Shown here: positions 31,743-42,295 of the stretch, piece after piece | How the letters are laid out: the number at the start of each line of letters is the position of its first letter | How positions within the stretch are numbered: position 1 is the first letter of the stretch | Assembly (NCBI RefSeq): GCF_003490595.1 | Contig: NZ_QQGY01000004.1 | Location: forward strand, 115,623-179,622 | DNA: 64,000 nt | Source of the DNA: Haemophilus haemolyticus_L | Lineage (GTDB): Bacteria > Pseudomonadota > Gammaproteobacteria > Enterobacterales > Pasteurellaceae | Direction of reading: 5' to 3' | Made by a program: the position numbers and the translations under genes | The notes under the pieces: model-generated | The model's input: the letters and a program-made list of their open reading frames with translations, nothing else | Database searches by the model: none | What the model was told of the DNA's origin: nothing

Positions 31743-33164
31743 CTAACCTAGTAATTTTATGCCGTATTCATATACTTGTTGTAATAAAGATAGTTTTTCA
31801 GGGTTATCTGAATGTTCCTCTGCTAAACGTTGCAAACTTGATTCAAAATCTACCGCACTTTTTTCAAGTTTATTCTGTCGATATTTCTGCCATTTAATTT
31901 GTTCAGCGCGTGTGAGGGTTTTATAAAAATGGCGCGCTCGATAATGGAATAATAATTCAGGAATACGTTTATCTTCAAAAGCTAAACCATGTTCAGCTAA
32001 TTTTTCTGCAGGTAAACTACGTAAAATAGACATATTGTTTTTATCAGCATTACTGAAAAAGCCATTGTATAGCTGAGTTTCTACATTATCATTCGATTCA
32101 AATTGACGTTCTTCATTAAAAATATCCACCACTTTTTCTCGAATATCAAAAGATGCTCGTAATTTTGCAAGATTATCCAAGCATAATTGTCGATCAATAC
32201 CCAAGCGATTTGCTTTTTCTGGCAACAAGGTTTTAGCTGGCGCTAAAATAGGACATTTATTGATATGCACAAGCTTTAACGGAACGGATGAAACTCCCCT
32301 TTCTTCTAATTCCAATTTTTTGGTATATAAATCTGCCCGTAATTCGTCCGCACTTTTAGCTAATAAATTATCGATATCGCCAGTTAAATCACACACAATT
32401 AATGCATTTTGATTTGTCGGATGCCAAGCTAAAGGTGCAACCCAAGTGCAATTTCCACGATAATTTCCTAGCATCCCAGAAACATGCACTAAAGGTGCCA
32501 TTGAGCCTGTATCAACCAATTTTTCGATTTCTTTTTTACCTCGGTTTTCAAAGAAATATTGGAATAATTTAGGCTGTTTTTCTTTAATTAATTTCGCCAT
32601 AGCAATAGTTGCATATACATCCGCCATGGCATCGTGAGCATTTTCATGCTCAATACCATTTGCTTTAGTGAGTTTTTCTAAACGGAAACTTGGCATTCCA
32701 TCATCGTCATAAGCCCAATTAATCCCTTCTGGACGCAAGGCATAACAGGCTCGTACTAAATCTAACAAATCCCAGCGTGAATTTCCGTTTTTCCAGCTGT
32801 ATTCATAAGGATCAATGAAATTACGATAAAACGTATAACGCGTCATTTCATCATCGTAGCGAATATTGTTATAGCCCATGACACAAGTATTTGGTTGGGA
32901 AAATTCGGCTAAGATGTTTGTGGCAAATTCAGGCTCAGAAAGCCCCTTTTCATTACATTCTTGTGGTGTAATTCCTGTGACCATTACGGCGTCAGGAGCC
33001 GGTAAATAATCGTTGGTTTGTTTACAATAAAACATTATTGGTTCACCAATGATATTAAAATCAGCATCTGTACGAATACCCGCAAATTGCGCAGGACGAT
33101 CTGTTGCTGGATTTACACCAAAACTTTCATAATCGTAAATAAAAAAGCTGAAATCTTTTGCCAT
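31743..33164 (-). CDS. sbcB: Exodeoxyribonuclease I
   Basis: The 473-residue protein starts MAKDFSFFIYDYESFGVNPATD, with the DEDDh Exo I motif (Asp-Tyr-Glu at about 11-13), then GYNNIRYDDEMTRYTFYRNF (about 97-116) and HENAHDAMADVYATIAMA (about 174-191). It degrades single-stranded DNA 3'-5' in repair and recombination. The start has a weak AGAG ribosome binding site. The EamA gene lies just upstream on the same strand (12 bp). Confidence 0.94.
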   Translation of the reverse strand: MAKDFSFFIYDYESFGVNPATDRPAQFAGIRTDADFNIIGEPIMFYCKQTNDYLPAPDAVMVTGITPQECNEKGLSEPEFATNILAEFSQPNTCVMGYNNIRYDDEMTRYTFYRNFIDPYEYSWKNGNSRWDLLDLVRACYALRPEGINWAYDDDGMPSFRLEKLTKANGIEHENAHDAMADVYATIAMAKLIKEKQPKLFQYFFENRGKKEIEKLVDTGSMAPLVHVSGMLGNYRGNCTWVAPLAWHPTNQNALIVCDLTGDIDNLLAKSADELRADLYTKKLELEERGVSSVPLKLVHINKCPILAPAKTLLPEKANRLGIDRQLCLDNLAKLRASFDIREKVVDIFNEERQFESNDNVETQLYNGFFSNADKNNMSILRSLPAEKLAEHGLAFEDKRIPELLFHYRARHFYKTLTRAEQIKWQKYRQNKLEKSAVDFESSLQRLAEEHSDNPEKLSLLQQVYEYGIKLLG

Positions 33165-33176
33165 GACTACTCTCTT

Positions 33177-34052
33177 TTACACGATGATTTTATCTAAATA
33201 ATATAGGCAGAAAATAGCTGATAAACTAAAAATAATACCTAGCCAATTTAGCTTACTGATTTTTTCTTTAAAAACTAATGCGCCAGTTAGCATACCTAAG
33301 CAAATTACGCCAATATTCATTCCCGCGAAAACAAGCGTCGGATTTCCAGCAAAACTTTGATGTGCTTTTATATAGAATAAAATATTAAAGAAATTCAATA
33401 CACCTAAAGCGATGCCGCCAATTACACTTGATGATGTCCATTGGACACGTTTTAAGAATAAATAGATAAACATGACACAAGCTGCAAGCGAGAAGGAAAT
33501 AAACAATGTTGCAGGAAATGCACCGCCGCTTTTCGCCACTTGTTTGAATAAAATATCAATAATGCCATACCCAAACCAAACGCCGATTAATCCTAAAACA
33601 CCTTTAAAATTGACCGCACTTTGCCCTTGATTTGGCTTAGTTAATAAACAAAATAAACCAATAAAGGCTAATACAACGCCAATGATTTTAGATTGGCTTA
33701 ATGTTTCATGAAAAATTAAAAATGCCGCTAAAATGGGAAGAAACAACGAAAGACGTTGTGCTGCATCTGAACGTACAATTCCAGCAAACTCCACCGATTT
33801 TGACATAATAATAAACACGCTAGGTAGCAATAAACCTAGCGCTAAAAAAATGGGTGAGTTTTCGCTTTGTGCAATGTAATCAGTAAATTCTAAACCTTTA
33901 AAATCAGGTTTGAGTAAGAAATAACTGAAAGTGATGGCTGTGATGTAGTTGAATGCGATAGCTTGTTCAATAATAATATTTTTTTTACGTGCGATTTTAA
34001 GTAAAACTGAAACCGCTACGCTGCAAAGAATAGCAAAAATAAGATTGTGCAT
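33177..34052 (-). CDS. EamA-family (DMT) inner-membrane transporter
   Basis: The 291-residue protein has about ten membrane spans in two similar halves, for example FLPILAAFLIFHETLSQSKIIGVVLAFIGLF in the first and MNIGVICLGMLTGALVFKEKISKLNWLGIIFSL in the second. This is typical of EamA/DMT exporters. Substrate unknown. AAGGAA precedes ATG 34052. It may be co-transcribed with sbcB. Confidence 0.82.
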   Translation of the reverse strand: MHNLIFAILCSVAVSVLLKIARKKNIIIEQAIAFNYITAITFSYFLLKPDFKGLEFTDYIAQSENSPIFLALGLLLPSVFIIMSKSVEFAGIVRSDAAQRLSLFLPILAAFLIFHETLSQSKIIGVVLAFIGLFCLLTKPNQGQSAVNFKGVLGLIGVWFGYGIIDILFKQVAKSGGAFPATLFISFSLAACVMFIYLFLKRVQWTSSSVIGGIALGVLNFFNILFYIKAHQSFAGNPTLVFAGMNIGVICLGMLTGALVFKEKISKLNWLGIIFSLSAIFCLYYLDKIIV

Positions 34053-34072
34053 TTAAATTCCTTATATAATTC

Positions 34073-34109
34073 AAGTGCGGTAAAAAATCTTAAAATTTTA
34101 ACCGCACTT
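34073..34109 (-). terminator. Uptake-sequence pair terminating mukFEB
   Basis: AAGTGCGGT (34073-34081) and ACCGCACTT (34101-34109) close a long A+T-rich loop that itself contains TAAAATTTTA. Confidence 0.7.
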
Positions 34110-34121
34110 CCCTTCTATTTT

Positions 34122-37100
34122 TTAATCTGTCGCACCAAATCCGCGTAAACCAACAACGTGTACGTGCTCTTGATTACCTGCGATTTTACGTACGAGTTTA
34201 TAGGTTGTACCTTTTTCCGGGCTAATGTTTTCTGGCGCAGCGATAAGTAACTGCATATCCAAACGTTCACAAAGTTCGAATAAGGTAGAAATAGATTTAC
34301 CGTCTAAACGCGCAGCTTCATCTAAGAACAACAAGCGACAAGGCACAATATCTTTACCACGAATTCGGCGGCTTTCTTCTTCCCAACTTTGAACAACCAT
34401 TAAGAGAATTGACATACCTGTACCGATAGCTTCACCTGTAGAAAGTGCGCCACTTTCGGCACGTAACCAACCATCAGCACCACGGAATACTTCCACTTCA
34501 AGCTCAAGATAATTACGGTAATCTAACAATTCTTCACCAATTGTTTGCGCTGTGCGTTGCCCCATATCAATATGTGGATTGATGCGTTGATAGAGCTTCG
34601 CCATTGCTTCCGAGAAGGTGATGCGGTTATCGTTGAATAAATCTTGATATTCATCTTGCTGACCAGAAAGTGCGTCTAACAACATGGCATGAGTATCACG
34701 AATATTCACGACTAAACGAACAGATTTTACCTGACCAAACGCAATGTTTTGTAAGCCTTGATTGAGCATACGAATACGGTTTTGTTCACGCTGAATGGTT
34801 TTACGCATAATATTTGCCACACTTTCAGAACTAATCGCCAATTTTTTCTCACGGCCAGTTAATTCAGCCGTTAAACGAGAAAGCTCAATTTCCATTTGTT
34901 CAATGGCATCAATTGGATCATCCGTTTTAATAATATCTTGGCGAATACGTTCACGTAGATGCTGATACACCGCAATAAAGAACCGCACTTTATTTTCAGG
35001 TTTGCGACTATCTTCCGACACTCTTAGACTATCACGTAGATATTCATTATCCGCCACTGCTGTACGCAACGCACCTAATGCTTTATCCGACATTGAACGT
35101 AACTCATCTGCAGATAAATAAGCGAGCTCTCGACGATTGAGGCGTTTTTCCATATCGGAATTTCGTGATAAACGTAAAACCACACACCAACTCACTTTAG
35201 CAGCCACAACTAATTCACGTTGAGTTTTGTAATCACGTTCAGTTTTGCGGATTAGACGATTTAAGTTGTCCGCTTCGCTTTCAATTAATGTCAGTTGTTT
35301 TTCCACATAAGAACGACGCTGACGGCTCGTTGAAAGTTGTTGATGTAATTCATCACGACGGATACGTGCACGCTCTTCGGCGCCATCATCAGCTCTCACG
35401 CCAAGATCGCTAATTTCACCAATCAACTCATTTAAGAGCTGATATTTACTGTCGTAAGAACTTTGTAACTGAATCAATACGCGATTATATTCAGCAAATT
35501 GACTTTGTTTTTGACGAACTTGCTCACGTTGCTTATCTCGCTGTGCCTGCATTTGTTCTAAACGTTGGCGAAGTTTTTCGTTGAGTTCAGAAGTTTCAGC
35601 CTGCCCTGCATCTTCATAACCAAAATGCTGTTTACGTTGTACAACATCAGCTAACGCAAATACACGTTGTTGAACTTGTTTTTGACGCTCAATCGCTTGA
35701 GTTAATTCATTTTTTAAGCCTTCGTAATTTTCCGGATCACTTTGTAAACTATTAGCTATAGGCTCTAATTGTGACAACGTTACGCCATGCTGACGAATAA
35801 AATATTCATCTTGCTCTGCAATATCTAATTGCTCGCGACATTCTTCAATACGATCAATTAAATCTTCATCAGCTAATACATTGAGTTGTGGAATCAACTT
35901 GTTGAGTAATTGCAGCTTTTCTTTTGCATTATCTAATTGAATGCGTAATTGTTGTTCGCCGCTATTAAATTGGTTTAATTCACGATCAATTTCATTGCGT
36001 TCGCGATTAATTTCAGACATTAACTCTTCTGGATTTGGCTGGAACGCCAGCGCCAAATGCAACCCAACAAATTGGCTGAAATGTTCGTGTAAACGTTGGC
36101 ATTTTTGTACATCAAACGCAATTTGGGCATGTTGTTCGGCCACTTCATCACGTTCAATTTGCAATTCTTCTAAACGTTTTTCACGTGCTGCACGCCCAAA
36201 TAACGGGATTTCAGGGAATCTTGAATAGCGTAATTCACGATCTGAAACTTGCACGACAACACCCAGCTCAAGTTCTTGTGCGGATAATACGCTGTCGTCA
36301 AATGCGGTAGGATCACCTTCAATTAAATACAAATCATCAGGGCAATCTTCTAATTGTGCAAGTTGTTCACGCACAGCATTGAGATCACGCACAACAATAG
36401 CATGACGCGCAGGTCCGTAAAGTGCGGAGAAATAAGGCGCATCTTCAATGGTTACATCATCGTAAAGCTCTGAAAGCAACACCCCACCAAAGCGTTCTGC
36501 CAGCATATTTAAACGAGGATCTTCTGAACCATCTGGCTGACTTAAACGAGAAATTTGTTCATCTAAATGCAAACGTTTTTGTTCAAGTTGATCACGTTGC
36601 ATCGTGAGTTCACGCTCTTTCACCAGTTGTGATTGCATAAAGTTCATCACATCTTGGCTATGTTCAAACGTTTCACCGCTTTGCTGCTCTAAACGTTCTA
36701 ATGCAGCTTGAGCTGTCAGCCATGCTGGCGCTTTACGCGCATTTTCATCATAAAGTGCGGTTAAATTTTCACGTTTTTGACGAAGCGTAGAGCGGTTTTC
36801 AACTTGTTCTGAAAGTTCAGCAGAAATATCTTCAATTAACGCTTCTTGCTCTGCGTGATAATCCTCTAATTCTTCTGCTGTTTGTAAACTTAAATTAGCA
36901 CGTTGATTAAAATCATTAAGTAATTTGACCGCACTTTGTTGTTGTGCATAACGTTGCTCAAGTTCATGTAATTTTGTGCGAAGTTGTGACGTTTGTTGTG
37001 CCTGCAATTTTTGGCTTGGATATTCACGTAATAATTCTTTAGCACTTTCCCACGCCGCAGAACGAGGCATTTCACCCGCAATTTTACATACTAATTGGTA

Positions 37101-38654
37101 CGCTTTATCGAACTGAGATTTCGCTGCTTCAGAAATAGACATTTTGTGCTCAAGCTCAAGTACGGTTTCCGTCAAACTTTCTGCATGAGCTTCAAATTCT
37201 GCATGATAATCTTCTACATTTTTAACACTTAAATCCGCTAAACCACATAATGTTTTCGCTTTTTCAAGAGCAGCAATAGCTTGTTGATATTGAAGTGCGC
37301 GAGTTTGTTGAGCATCTAATGCTTGTTGATAGTCAGCTAATTGGGCACGCACCGCATCAATTTCTATTTCGGTTTGCTCAAATTGGGCTTGGCTTTCTTC
37401 TAATGCATCATTCGCATCTTCAACCACCATTTTTTGTTCTTCTAAACGCTCGGTGAGTTCCGCAATATCTTCTTGATAACGCGTAATTTTTTCTTGGTGA
37501 CGCAAAGCGTTTAACACTAAGTTAAGATGATCAACCGCACTTTGGTGATCAACTTCTAAAGTACGTTCACTTTCTGCTAATTCAGCCGCTTCTCGACTTA
37601 AATCAACTAAACGATGTTGAGATAAATTCTGCTCTGCTTTTGCTTTATACCACTCGCGACGAGATTCTAATGCAGCCTCAATATTGCCACGGCGTTCATT
37701 CGCATTACGCATATAATCCGAAGCAACATAGTTGGTGGTTTCAGTAATTAAATGTTTGAATAAATCGCGATCTGATTGCGTGACCTTAATCGCTTCTAAA
37801 GTCATACGGTTCTCACGCAATGCACTTTCCATATCTTGGAAAGCTTTGCGCACACCTAAATTTTCTGGCAATAAATAGTCACGTAAAGAACGTGTAATTG
37901 CGCTGGAAATACCACCGTATAAAGACGCTTCGATAAGTTTATAGAATTTGCTTCGGTCTGATGCTGAACGTAAACGTTTCGGAATAATACCTAAATCGAA
38001 CATCATGCCGTGATAATCGGTGATGGAATGATATTGTTTAAATTGCGCACCGATATTTTCAATTTTATCTTTGAGTTCGTTTAAATTAAGGACGCGTGCT
38101 TGACGTTCGCCCACTGTTTCAGTGAAAAGTGCGGTTGGATTTTGAGATAATTCGACACCTTGAATTGAGAAAGTTTTTAAATCAACCTTTTTATCACGCC
38201 CCGCAATTTGTTGCAGACGCACACCAACAAGAATACGTTGATGACGTGAGTTAATGGTATCTAATACCGCGTAACAAACACCCGGACGCAATTTACCATG
38301 TAAACCTTTATCGCGCGAACCGCCTGTAGAGCCAGCCTCTGTTGTATTACGGAAATGTAAAAGGGTTAAATCTGGAATTAATGCGGTCACAAATCCAGCC
38401 ATTGTGGTTGATTTACCTGCACCGTTACCACCAGAAAGCGTGGTAACTAATTCATCTAAATCGAAAGTACGGGCAAAAAAACCATTCCAGTTAATTAAGG
38501 TTAAAGAACGGAATTTACCACGCTCTACACCATTATTTGTCGTCATGCTAAAAGGCATAGGTGCGTCAACGATTTCTTCGACGTTTTCATTTTCCATAAT
38601 GACTTCATCGCTCTCTAATTCGATTTCATTTTCTAATTCAAAAACATCAGACAT
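34122..38654 (-). CDS. mukB: Chromosome partition protein MukB (SMC-like)
   Basis: The 1510-residue condensin subunit has Walker A GGNGAGKS at residues 75-82, long coiled coils with a hinge in the middle (around 690-830), the signature LSTGEAIGTGMSIL near 1400 and Walker B RLLFLDEAARLD near 1435. The N-terminus is about 40 residues longer than E. coli MukB and acidic; homology starts at VERGKFRSLTLINWNG. The start overlaps the mukE stop by one base. If dif at 23286 is the chromosomal one, mukB lies close to the terminus. Confidence 0.96.
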   Translation of the reverse strand: MSDVFELENEIELESDEVIMENENVEEIVDAPMPFSMTTNNGVERGKFRSLTLINWNGFFARTFDLDELVTTLSGGNGAGKSTTMAGFVTALIPDLTLLHFRNTTEAGSTGGSRDKGLHGKLRPGVCYAVLDTINSRHQRILVGVRLQQIAGRDKKVDLKTFSIQGVELSQNPTALFTETVGERQARVLNLNELKDKIENIGAQFKQYHSITDYHGMMFDLGIIPKRLRSASDRSKFYKLIEASLYGGISSAITRSLRDYLLPENLGVRKAFQDMESALRENRMTLEAIKVTQSDRDLFKHLITETTNYVASDYMRNANERRGNIEAALESRREWYKAKAEQNLSQHRLVDLSREAAELAESERTLEVDHQSAVDHLNLVLNALRHQEKITRYQEDIAELTERLEEQKMVVEDANDALEESQAQFEQTEIEIDAVRAQLADYQQALDAQQTRALQYQQAIAALEKAKTLCGLADLSVKNVEDYHAEFEAHAESLTETVLELEHKMSISEAAKSQFDKAYQLVCKIAGEMPRSAAWESAKELLREYPSQKLQAQQTSQLRTKLHELEQRYAQQQSAVKLLNDFNQRANLSLQTAEELEDYHAEQEALIEDISAELSEQVENRSTLRQKRENLTALYDENARKAPAWLTAQAALERLEQQSGETFEHSQDVMNFMQSQLVKERELTMQRDQLEQKRLHLDEQISRLSQPDGSEDPRLNMLAERFGGVLLSELYDDVTIEDAPYFSALYGPARHAIVVRDLNAVREQLAQLEDCPDDLYLIEGDPTAFDDSVLSAQELELGVVVQVSDRELRYSRFPEIPLFGRAAREKRLEELQIERDEVAEQHAQIAFDVQKCQRLHEHFSQFVGLHLALAFQPNPEELMSEINRERNEIDRELNQFNSGEQQLRIQLDNAKEKLQLLNKLIPQLNVLADEDLIDRIEECREQLDIAEQDEYFIRQHGVTLSQLEPIANSLQSDPENYEGLKNELTQAIERQKQVQQRVFALADVVQRKQHFGYEDAGQAETSELNEKLRQRLEQMQAQRDKQREQVRQKQSQFAEYNRVLIQLQSSYDSKYQLLNELIGEISDLGVRADDGAEERARIRRDELHQQLSTSRQRRSYVEKQLTLIESEADNLNRLIRKTERDYKTQRELVVAAKVSWCVVLRLSRNSDMEKRLNRRELAYLSADELRSMSDKALGALRTAVADNEYLRDSLRVSEDSRKPENKVRFFIAVYQHLRERIRQDIIKTDDPIDAIEQMEIELSRLTAELTGREKKLAISSESVANIMRKTIQREQNRIRMLNQGLQNIAFGQVKSVRLVVNIRDTHAMLLDALSGQQDEYQDLFNDNRITFSEAMAKLYQRINPHIDMGQRTAQTIGEELLDYRNYLELEVEVFRGADGWLRAESGALSTGEAIGTGMSILLMVVQSWEEESRRIRGKDIVPCRLLFLDEAARLDGKSISTLFELCERLDMQLLIAAPENISPEKGTTYKLVRKIAGNQEHVHVVGLRGFGATD

Positions 38655-39385
38655 TATTCTTGTTCTCCGTCAAATTCTTCGTCAATTTCATCCGCACTTT
38701 CCGTATCGTTTTCCATTAATTGCGCTTGTTTTTCTAACGCTAAGGATTCTGGTGTTGCCGCTTCCCCATCACGAATGAGTCGAGCTTGCGCCTCTAATGG
38801 ATCATCTCCGCTACGCACTTCTGCACCAAAACGAAATACAGATTCAGAAATCGTAAATTTCCCACTATTTTGTTCGCCAACAGTTTGAATCATACCTAGA
38901 CGACGTAAACGACCAATTGCAGCTCGCACTTTTTCTGCCAATTTTTGTTTATCTAAGTCAGAACCACTTGAACGCTGATTAACTGCTTTTAATAATTTTC
39001 CTTCATCGGCAAGATTTAATAATTCATCATACACTTCTTGCGTGCTAAAAATGCCCTGTTGAGCTAAACGTTCTGGGCTTAAATAAAGATAACAAAGCAC
39101 TTTACCAACAAGCATTTCCAACTCAGAAAGCACAGAACGCGCAATTAATGTCGTTGCTTTCGGACGAAGATAGAAAAATCCTTCTGGAGCACGAATTAGT
39201 TCCACGTTATAGCGGCGATAAAATCCGTCTAATTCATTTTGGAAATCCATTAAAAATGCGTGATTATCTAAATGCTCCGTGCTGATATGGCGACCTGAGC
39301 GCAATAGACTATCTACCGCTGGAAATATTGGATTTGCAATCGCCACAGCGAGTTTTGGGGAAATTACATCTTGAATATCTGTCAT
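38654..39385 (-). CDS. mukE: Chromosome partition protein MukE
   Basis: The 243-residue protein starts MTDIQDVISPKLAVAIANPIFP and has the winged-helix MukE body, for example DGFYRRYNVELIRAPEGFFYLRPK around residues 50-73. An acidic C-terminal tail follows. MukE bridges MukF and MukB. It lies 46 bp after mukF and overlaps mukB, forming one operon. Confidence 0.95.
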   Translation of the reverse strand: MTDIQDVISPKLAVAIANPIFPAVDSLLRSGRHISTEHLDNHAFLMDFQNELDGFYRRYNVELIRAPEGFFYLRPKATTLIARSVLSELEMLVGKVLCYLYLSPERLAQQGIFSTQEVYDELLNLADEGKLLKAVNQRSSGSDLDKQKLAEKVRAAIGRLRRLGMIQTVGEQNSGKFTISESVFRFGAEVRSGDDPLEAQARLIRDGEAATPESLALEKQAQLMENDTESADEIDEEFDGEQE

Positions 39386-39431
39386 GGTTAATTTCTCATT
39401 TTATAAATTCGTTTTTTAATAAGCCACGAAA

Positions 39432-40766
39432 TCAATACTTATCAATCACATGCGCTTGCACTTCTGCGCCACGTTTATTAATTGCTTGCCAATCTGGATA
39501 AATACCCGATAAATCATCATTTGCCATACCAAGGCGCACTGCTTGATCAACAATGATTCGCGCCACATCAAAATGACGAGAAAGTGGATAATTTTCCAGT
39601 TGTTCTTTTAACACTAAACTCAAATCAATCGGACGGTTATTTTCACGATAAGCAATCAGTAAGCCTTGCATATGCTCTACAATTTGATCGTGTAAATCAG
39701 AAAGGGATTCGTATTGCAATTCTTCCGGCAATTCACCTAAAGCATCATCTTCACGCAACACCATTTCTTCATCGCGCAGATCGACTAAACGCTCGGCTTG
39801 CGCTGTCCATAAGAACCAAGGATGATCAAAATAATGATGAATAGAATTACGTAAACGTTGTGAGAACACGCGATTTTTATCCATATCAATGGCGGTACGG
39901 ATAAATTTATGCACATGGCGGTCATAACCAATCCATAAATCGATGGCTTGTTGTCCCCAACTAATAATTCGGTCAAGTTTAGATTGTAAATCGGTAATTA
40001 ATTGATCGATAAAATACAAATCATCACGCCCGATCACACAATCTTGAATACGCAATAATTGCGCCTGAAGTTTATCCCCTGCCGCATTTAGCGTATCTTG
40101 CAATTCGCGCAAATTCCCAGATGTTTCATCTAATAAACGTTCACAGCTTGAAATCGCAGCTTGCCAATCTTTAGTGAGAAGCTCTGCAATTTCATCTTTA
40201 ATGCTTTGCTGGTTTTCATCCATAATGCGTTGTGAAAGATCGATACTATCAAAAATCTCCGCAACGGAATATTTTAATGGTGCAAACACATTACGACGCC
40301 AAAAATGTTCGCTTTCGTTATTCTCCACGCCCTCTTCTGCTGAATCAGAAGCGCGTTGAATTTCATCTGCCACAATGGAAAGTTGCACTGAAAGACGCAA
40401 TGCGGAAAATTCACGCTGACGAATGTAATAATCAGACACGCCAACACCTAATGGCGTTAAACGATAAATCGCCAAGCCTTCAGTAAATTCGCTACTAAAA
40501 CGGTTTAACAAACGTTGTTTCACTAATTCATTAATTGCATTATTCGCTCGTGTTGCAATGGCATCCGTGGATTGCTCAAAAGCATTCATCGTGTGGCGAA
40601 AAATATCCACAAGATCGGCTTCTAACATTTCGCCGTCTAAACGTTCGTTGTTATAAATTGCAATCGCCAGCAGGAAAACCAAGCGCTCAGTAGGTAAATT
40701 CAAAGAAAACTCGCGATCTTTTGCCCAAGAGACGAGTTCAGGAATAGTTTGGGATGTTTCAATCAT
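39432..40766 (-). CDS. mukF: Chromosome partition protein MukF (kleisin)
   Basis: ATG 40766 (MIETSQTIPELVSWAKDREF) gives 444 residues, the family length; the frame upstream to 40859 encodes a basic stretch over the promoter and is not expected to be translated. The N-terminal winged-helix dimer domain (LPTERLVFLLAIAIYN), a helical middle, and the C-terminal part with HVIDKY are as in MukF. First gene of mukFEB; divergent from ttcA. Confidence 0.95.
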   Translation of the reverse strand: MIETSQTIPELVSWAKDREFSLNLPTERLVFLLAIAIYNNERLDGEMLEADLVDIFRHTMNAFEQSTDAIATRANNAINELVKQRLLNRFSSEFTEGLAIYRLTPLGVGVSDYYIRQREFSALRLSVQLSIVADEIQRASDSAEEGVENNESEHFWRRNVFAPLKYSVAEIFDSIDLSQRIMDENQQSIKDEIAELLTKDWQAAISSCERLLDETSGNLRELQDTLNAAGDKLQAQLLRIQDCVIGRDDLYFIDQLITDLQSKLDRIISWGQQAIDLWIGYDRHVHKFIRTAIDMDKNRVFSQRLRNSIHHYFDHPWFLWTAQAERLVDLRDEEMVLREDDALGELPEELQYESLSDLHDQIVEHMQGLLIAYRENNRPIDLSLVLKEQLENYPLSRHFDVARIIVDQAVRLGMANDDLSGIYPDWQAINKRGAEVQAHVIDKY

Positions 40767-40876
40767 TGAATTGCAAAGCGTTAAAATTGAACAAAAAATT
40801 GGAAAGATTATACAGGATTTTTTACGGATCTTAAAAATCTTCTTTTGAATTGACCGCACTTTTCCTATTTTTCACG

Positions 40877-40882
40877 TATAAT
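40877..40882 (+). promoter_or_regulatory. -10 element of the ttcA promoter
   Basis: TATAAT followed by a G+C-rich GTGCGCC discriminator, 34 bp before ATG 40916. The -35 element is not clear; an uptake sequence overlaps that zone. Confidence 0.5.
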
Positions 40883-40915
40883 GTGCGCCTTTCATGAGTA
40901 ACTAAAGATAATAGA

Positions 40916-41857
40916 ATGAGCGAATTAACCCAATTAGCCCAACAAGAAAAAAAACAAACCTATAATTTCAATAAATTACAAAAACGTCTTCGCCGTAACG
41001 TAGGCAACGCCATTGCGGATTTTGGTATGATCGAAGATGGCGATAAAGTCATGGTGTGTTTATCCGGAGGCAAAGACAGTTACACGCTTCTCGATATTTT
41101 GTTAAATTTACAGCAAAGCGCGCCGATTAAATTTGATATTGTGGCAGTAAACCTCGATCAAAAACAACCAGGTTTCCCTGAGCACGTATTGCCTGAATAT
41201 TTGGAAAGTATTGGCGTCGATTATAAAATTGTACAAGAAAATACTTACGGAATTGTGAAAGAAAAAATTCCTGAGGGAAAAACCACTTGTTCACTCTGCT
41301 CTCGCCTACGCCGTGGAATTTTATACCGTACTGCCACAGAACTTGGTGCAACCAAAATCGCTTTAGGACATCACCGAGACGATATGTTAGCGACGCTATT
41401 TTTAAATATGTTTTATGGCGGCAAAATGAAATCCATGCCACCTAAATTAATTTCTGACGATGGTAAACAAATTGTGATTCGTCCGCTTGCTTACTGCAAA
41501 GAAAAAGACATTGAAAAATATGCCATCGCGAAGGAATTTCCGATTATTCCTTGTAATCTATGTGGCTCACAACCAAATCTTCAACGCCAAGTGGTGAAAG
41601 AAATGCTCAATACTTGGGATCGCCAATATCCGGGACGCTTAGAAACTATGTTCAGCGCAATGCAAAACATTACATTGTCACATATGAGTGATCCAAAATT
41701 ATTTGATTTCAAAGGAATCAAACATGGCCAACTAATTGATGGCATTGAAGGCGATACCGCATTTGATGAAGAACGAATCACGCCAATGCAATTTGAGGAC
41801 GAAGATCAAACCGATTTTTCAAACAACGAAATGATTAACTTTAAAGAAGTAAATTAA
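40916..41857 (+). CDS. ttcA: tRNA 2-thiocytidine synthetase TtcA
   Basis: The 313-residue protein has the PP-loop SGGKDS near residues 50-55 and Cys pairs CSLCSRLRRG (near 122-131) and PCNLCGSQPNLQRQ (near 212-225) that hold an iron-sulfur cluster. It makes s2C32 in tRNA. It is followed after one base by tusE, a sulfur-relay gene. Confidence 0.94.
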   Translation: MSELTQLAQQEKKQTYNFNKLQKRLRRNVGNAIADFGMIEDGDKVMVCLSGGKDSYTLLDILLNLQQSAPIKFDIVAVNLDQKQPGFPEHVLPEYLESIGVDYKIVQENTYGIVKEKIPEGKTTCSLCSRLRRGILYRTATELGATKIALGHHRDDMLATLFLNMFYGGKMKSMPPKLISDDGKQIVIRPLAYCKEKDIEKYAIAKEFPIIPCNLCGSQPNLQRQVVKEMLNTWDRQYPGRLETMFSAMQNITLSHMSDPKLFDFKGIKHGQLIDGIEGDTAFDEERITPMQFEDEDQTDFSNNEMINFKEVN

Positions 41858-41858
41858 T

Positions 41859-42188
41859 ATGTTGAATATCAATGGAATTAAAGTTGAAACTGACAAAGAC
41901 GGTTATTTGCTCCATAGCCAACAATGGAACGAAGATGTTGCTCGCTCTATTGCGCAGTTAGAAAGTATTGAATTAACAGATGCCCATTGGGAAGTAATTT
42001 ACTTTGTGCGAGACTTTTATCAAGAATATAACACCTCCCCTGCCATCCGTATGTTGGTAAAAGCCATGGCGGAAAAGCTTGGTGCAGATAAAGGTAACAG
42101 CCGCTATTTGCAACGCTTATTTCCTGAAGGCCCGGCAAAACAAGCCACAAAATTAGCAGGATTGCCGAAACCTGCAAAATGCCTATAA
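41859..42188 (+). CDS. tusE: Sulfur-relay protein TusE/DsrC
   Basis: The 109-residue protein has the DsrC fold segments HWEVIYFVRDFYQEYNTSPAIRML (about 47-70) and ends KPAKCL, with the penultimate Cys that carries sulfur. It passes sulfur from TusBCD to MnmA for 2-thiouridine. Location next to ttcA joins two tRNA thiolation genes, probably in one transcript. Confidence 0.93.
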   Translation: MLNINGIKVETDKDGYLLHSQQWNEDVARSIAQLESIELTDAHWEVIYFVRDFYQEYNTSPAIRMLVKAMAEKLGADKGNSRYLQRLFPEGPAKQATKLAGLPKPAKCL

Positions 42189-42295
42189 AAGTGCGGTCAA
42201 TTTTTTGAAAGTTTTAAACGCTGGGTTTATTTACGACTTATTTTTTGTAAGATAAAATACAGGCTCTTTTAAACCCTAACTAACAAGGAAATGTT

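Noticed and set aside
40767..40859. N-terminal extension of MukF to 40859
   Set aside because: It overlaps the promoter and an uptake sequence, is basic and unlike MukF; ATG 40766 gives the family length.
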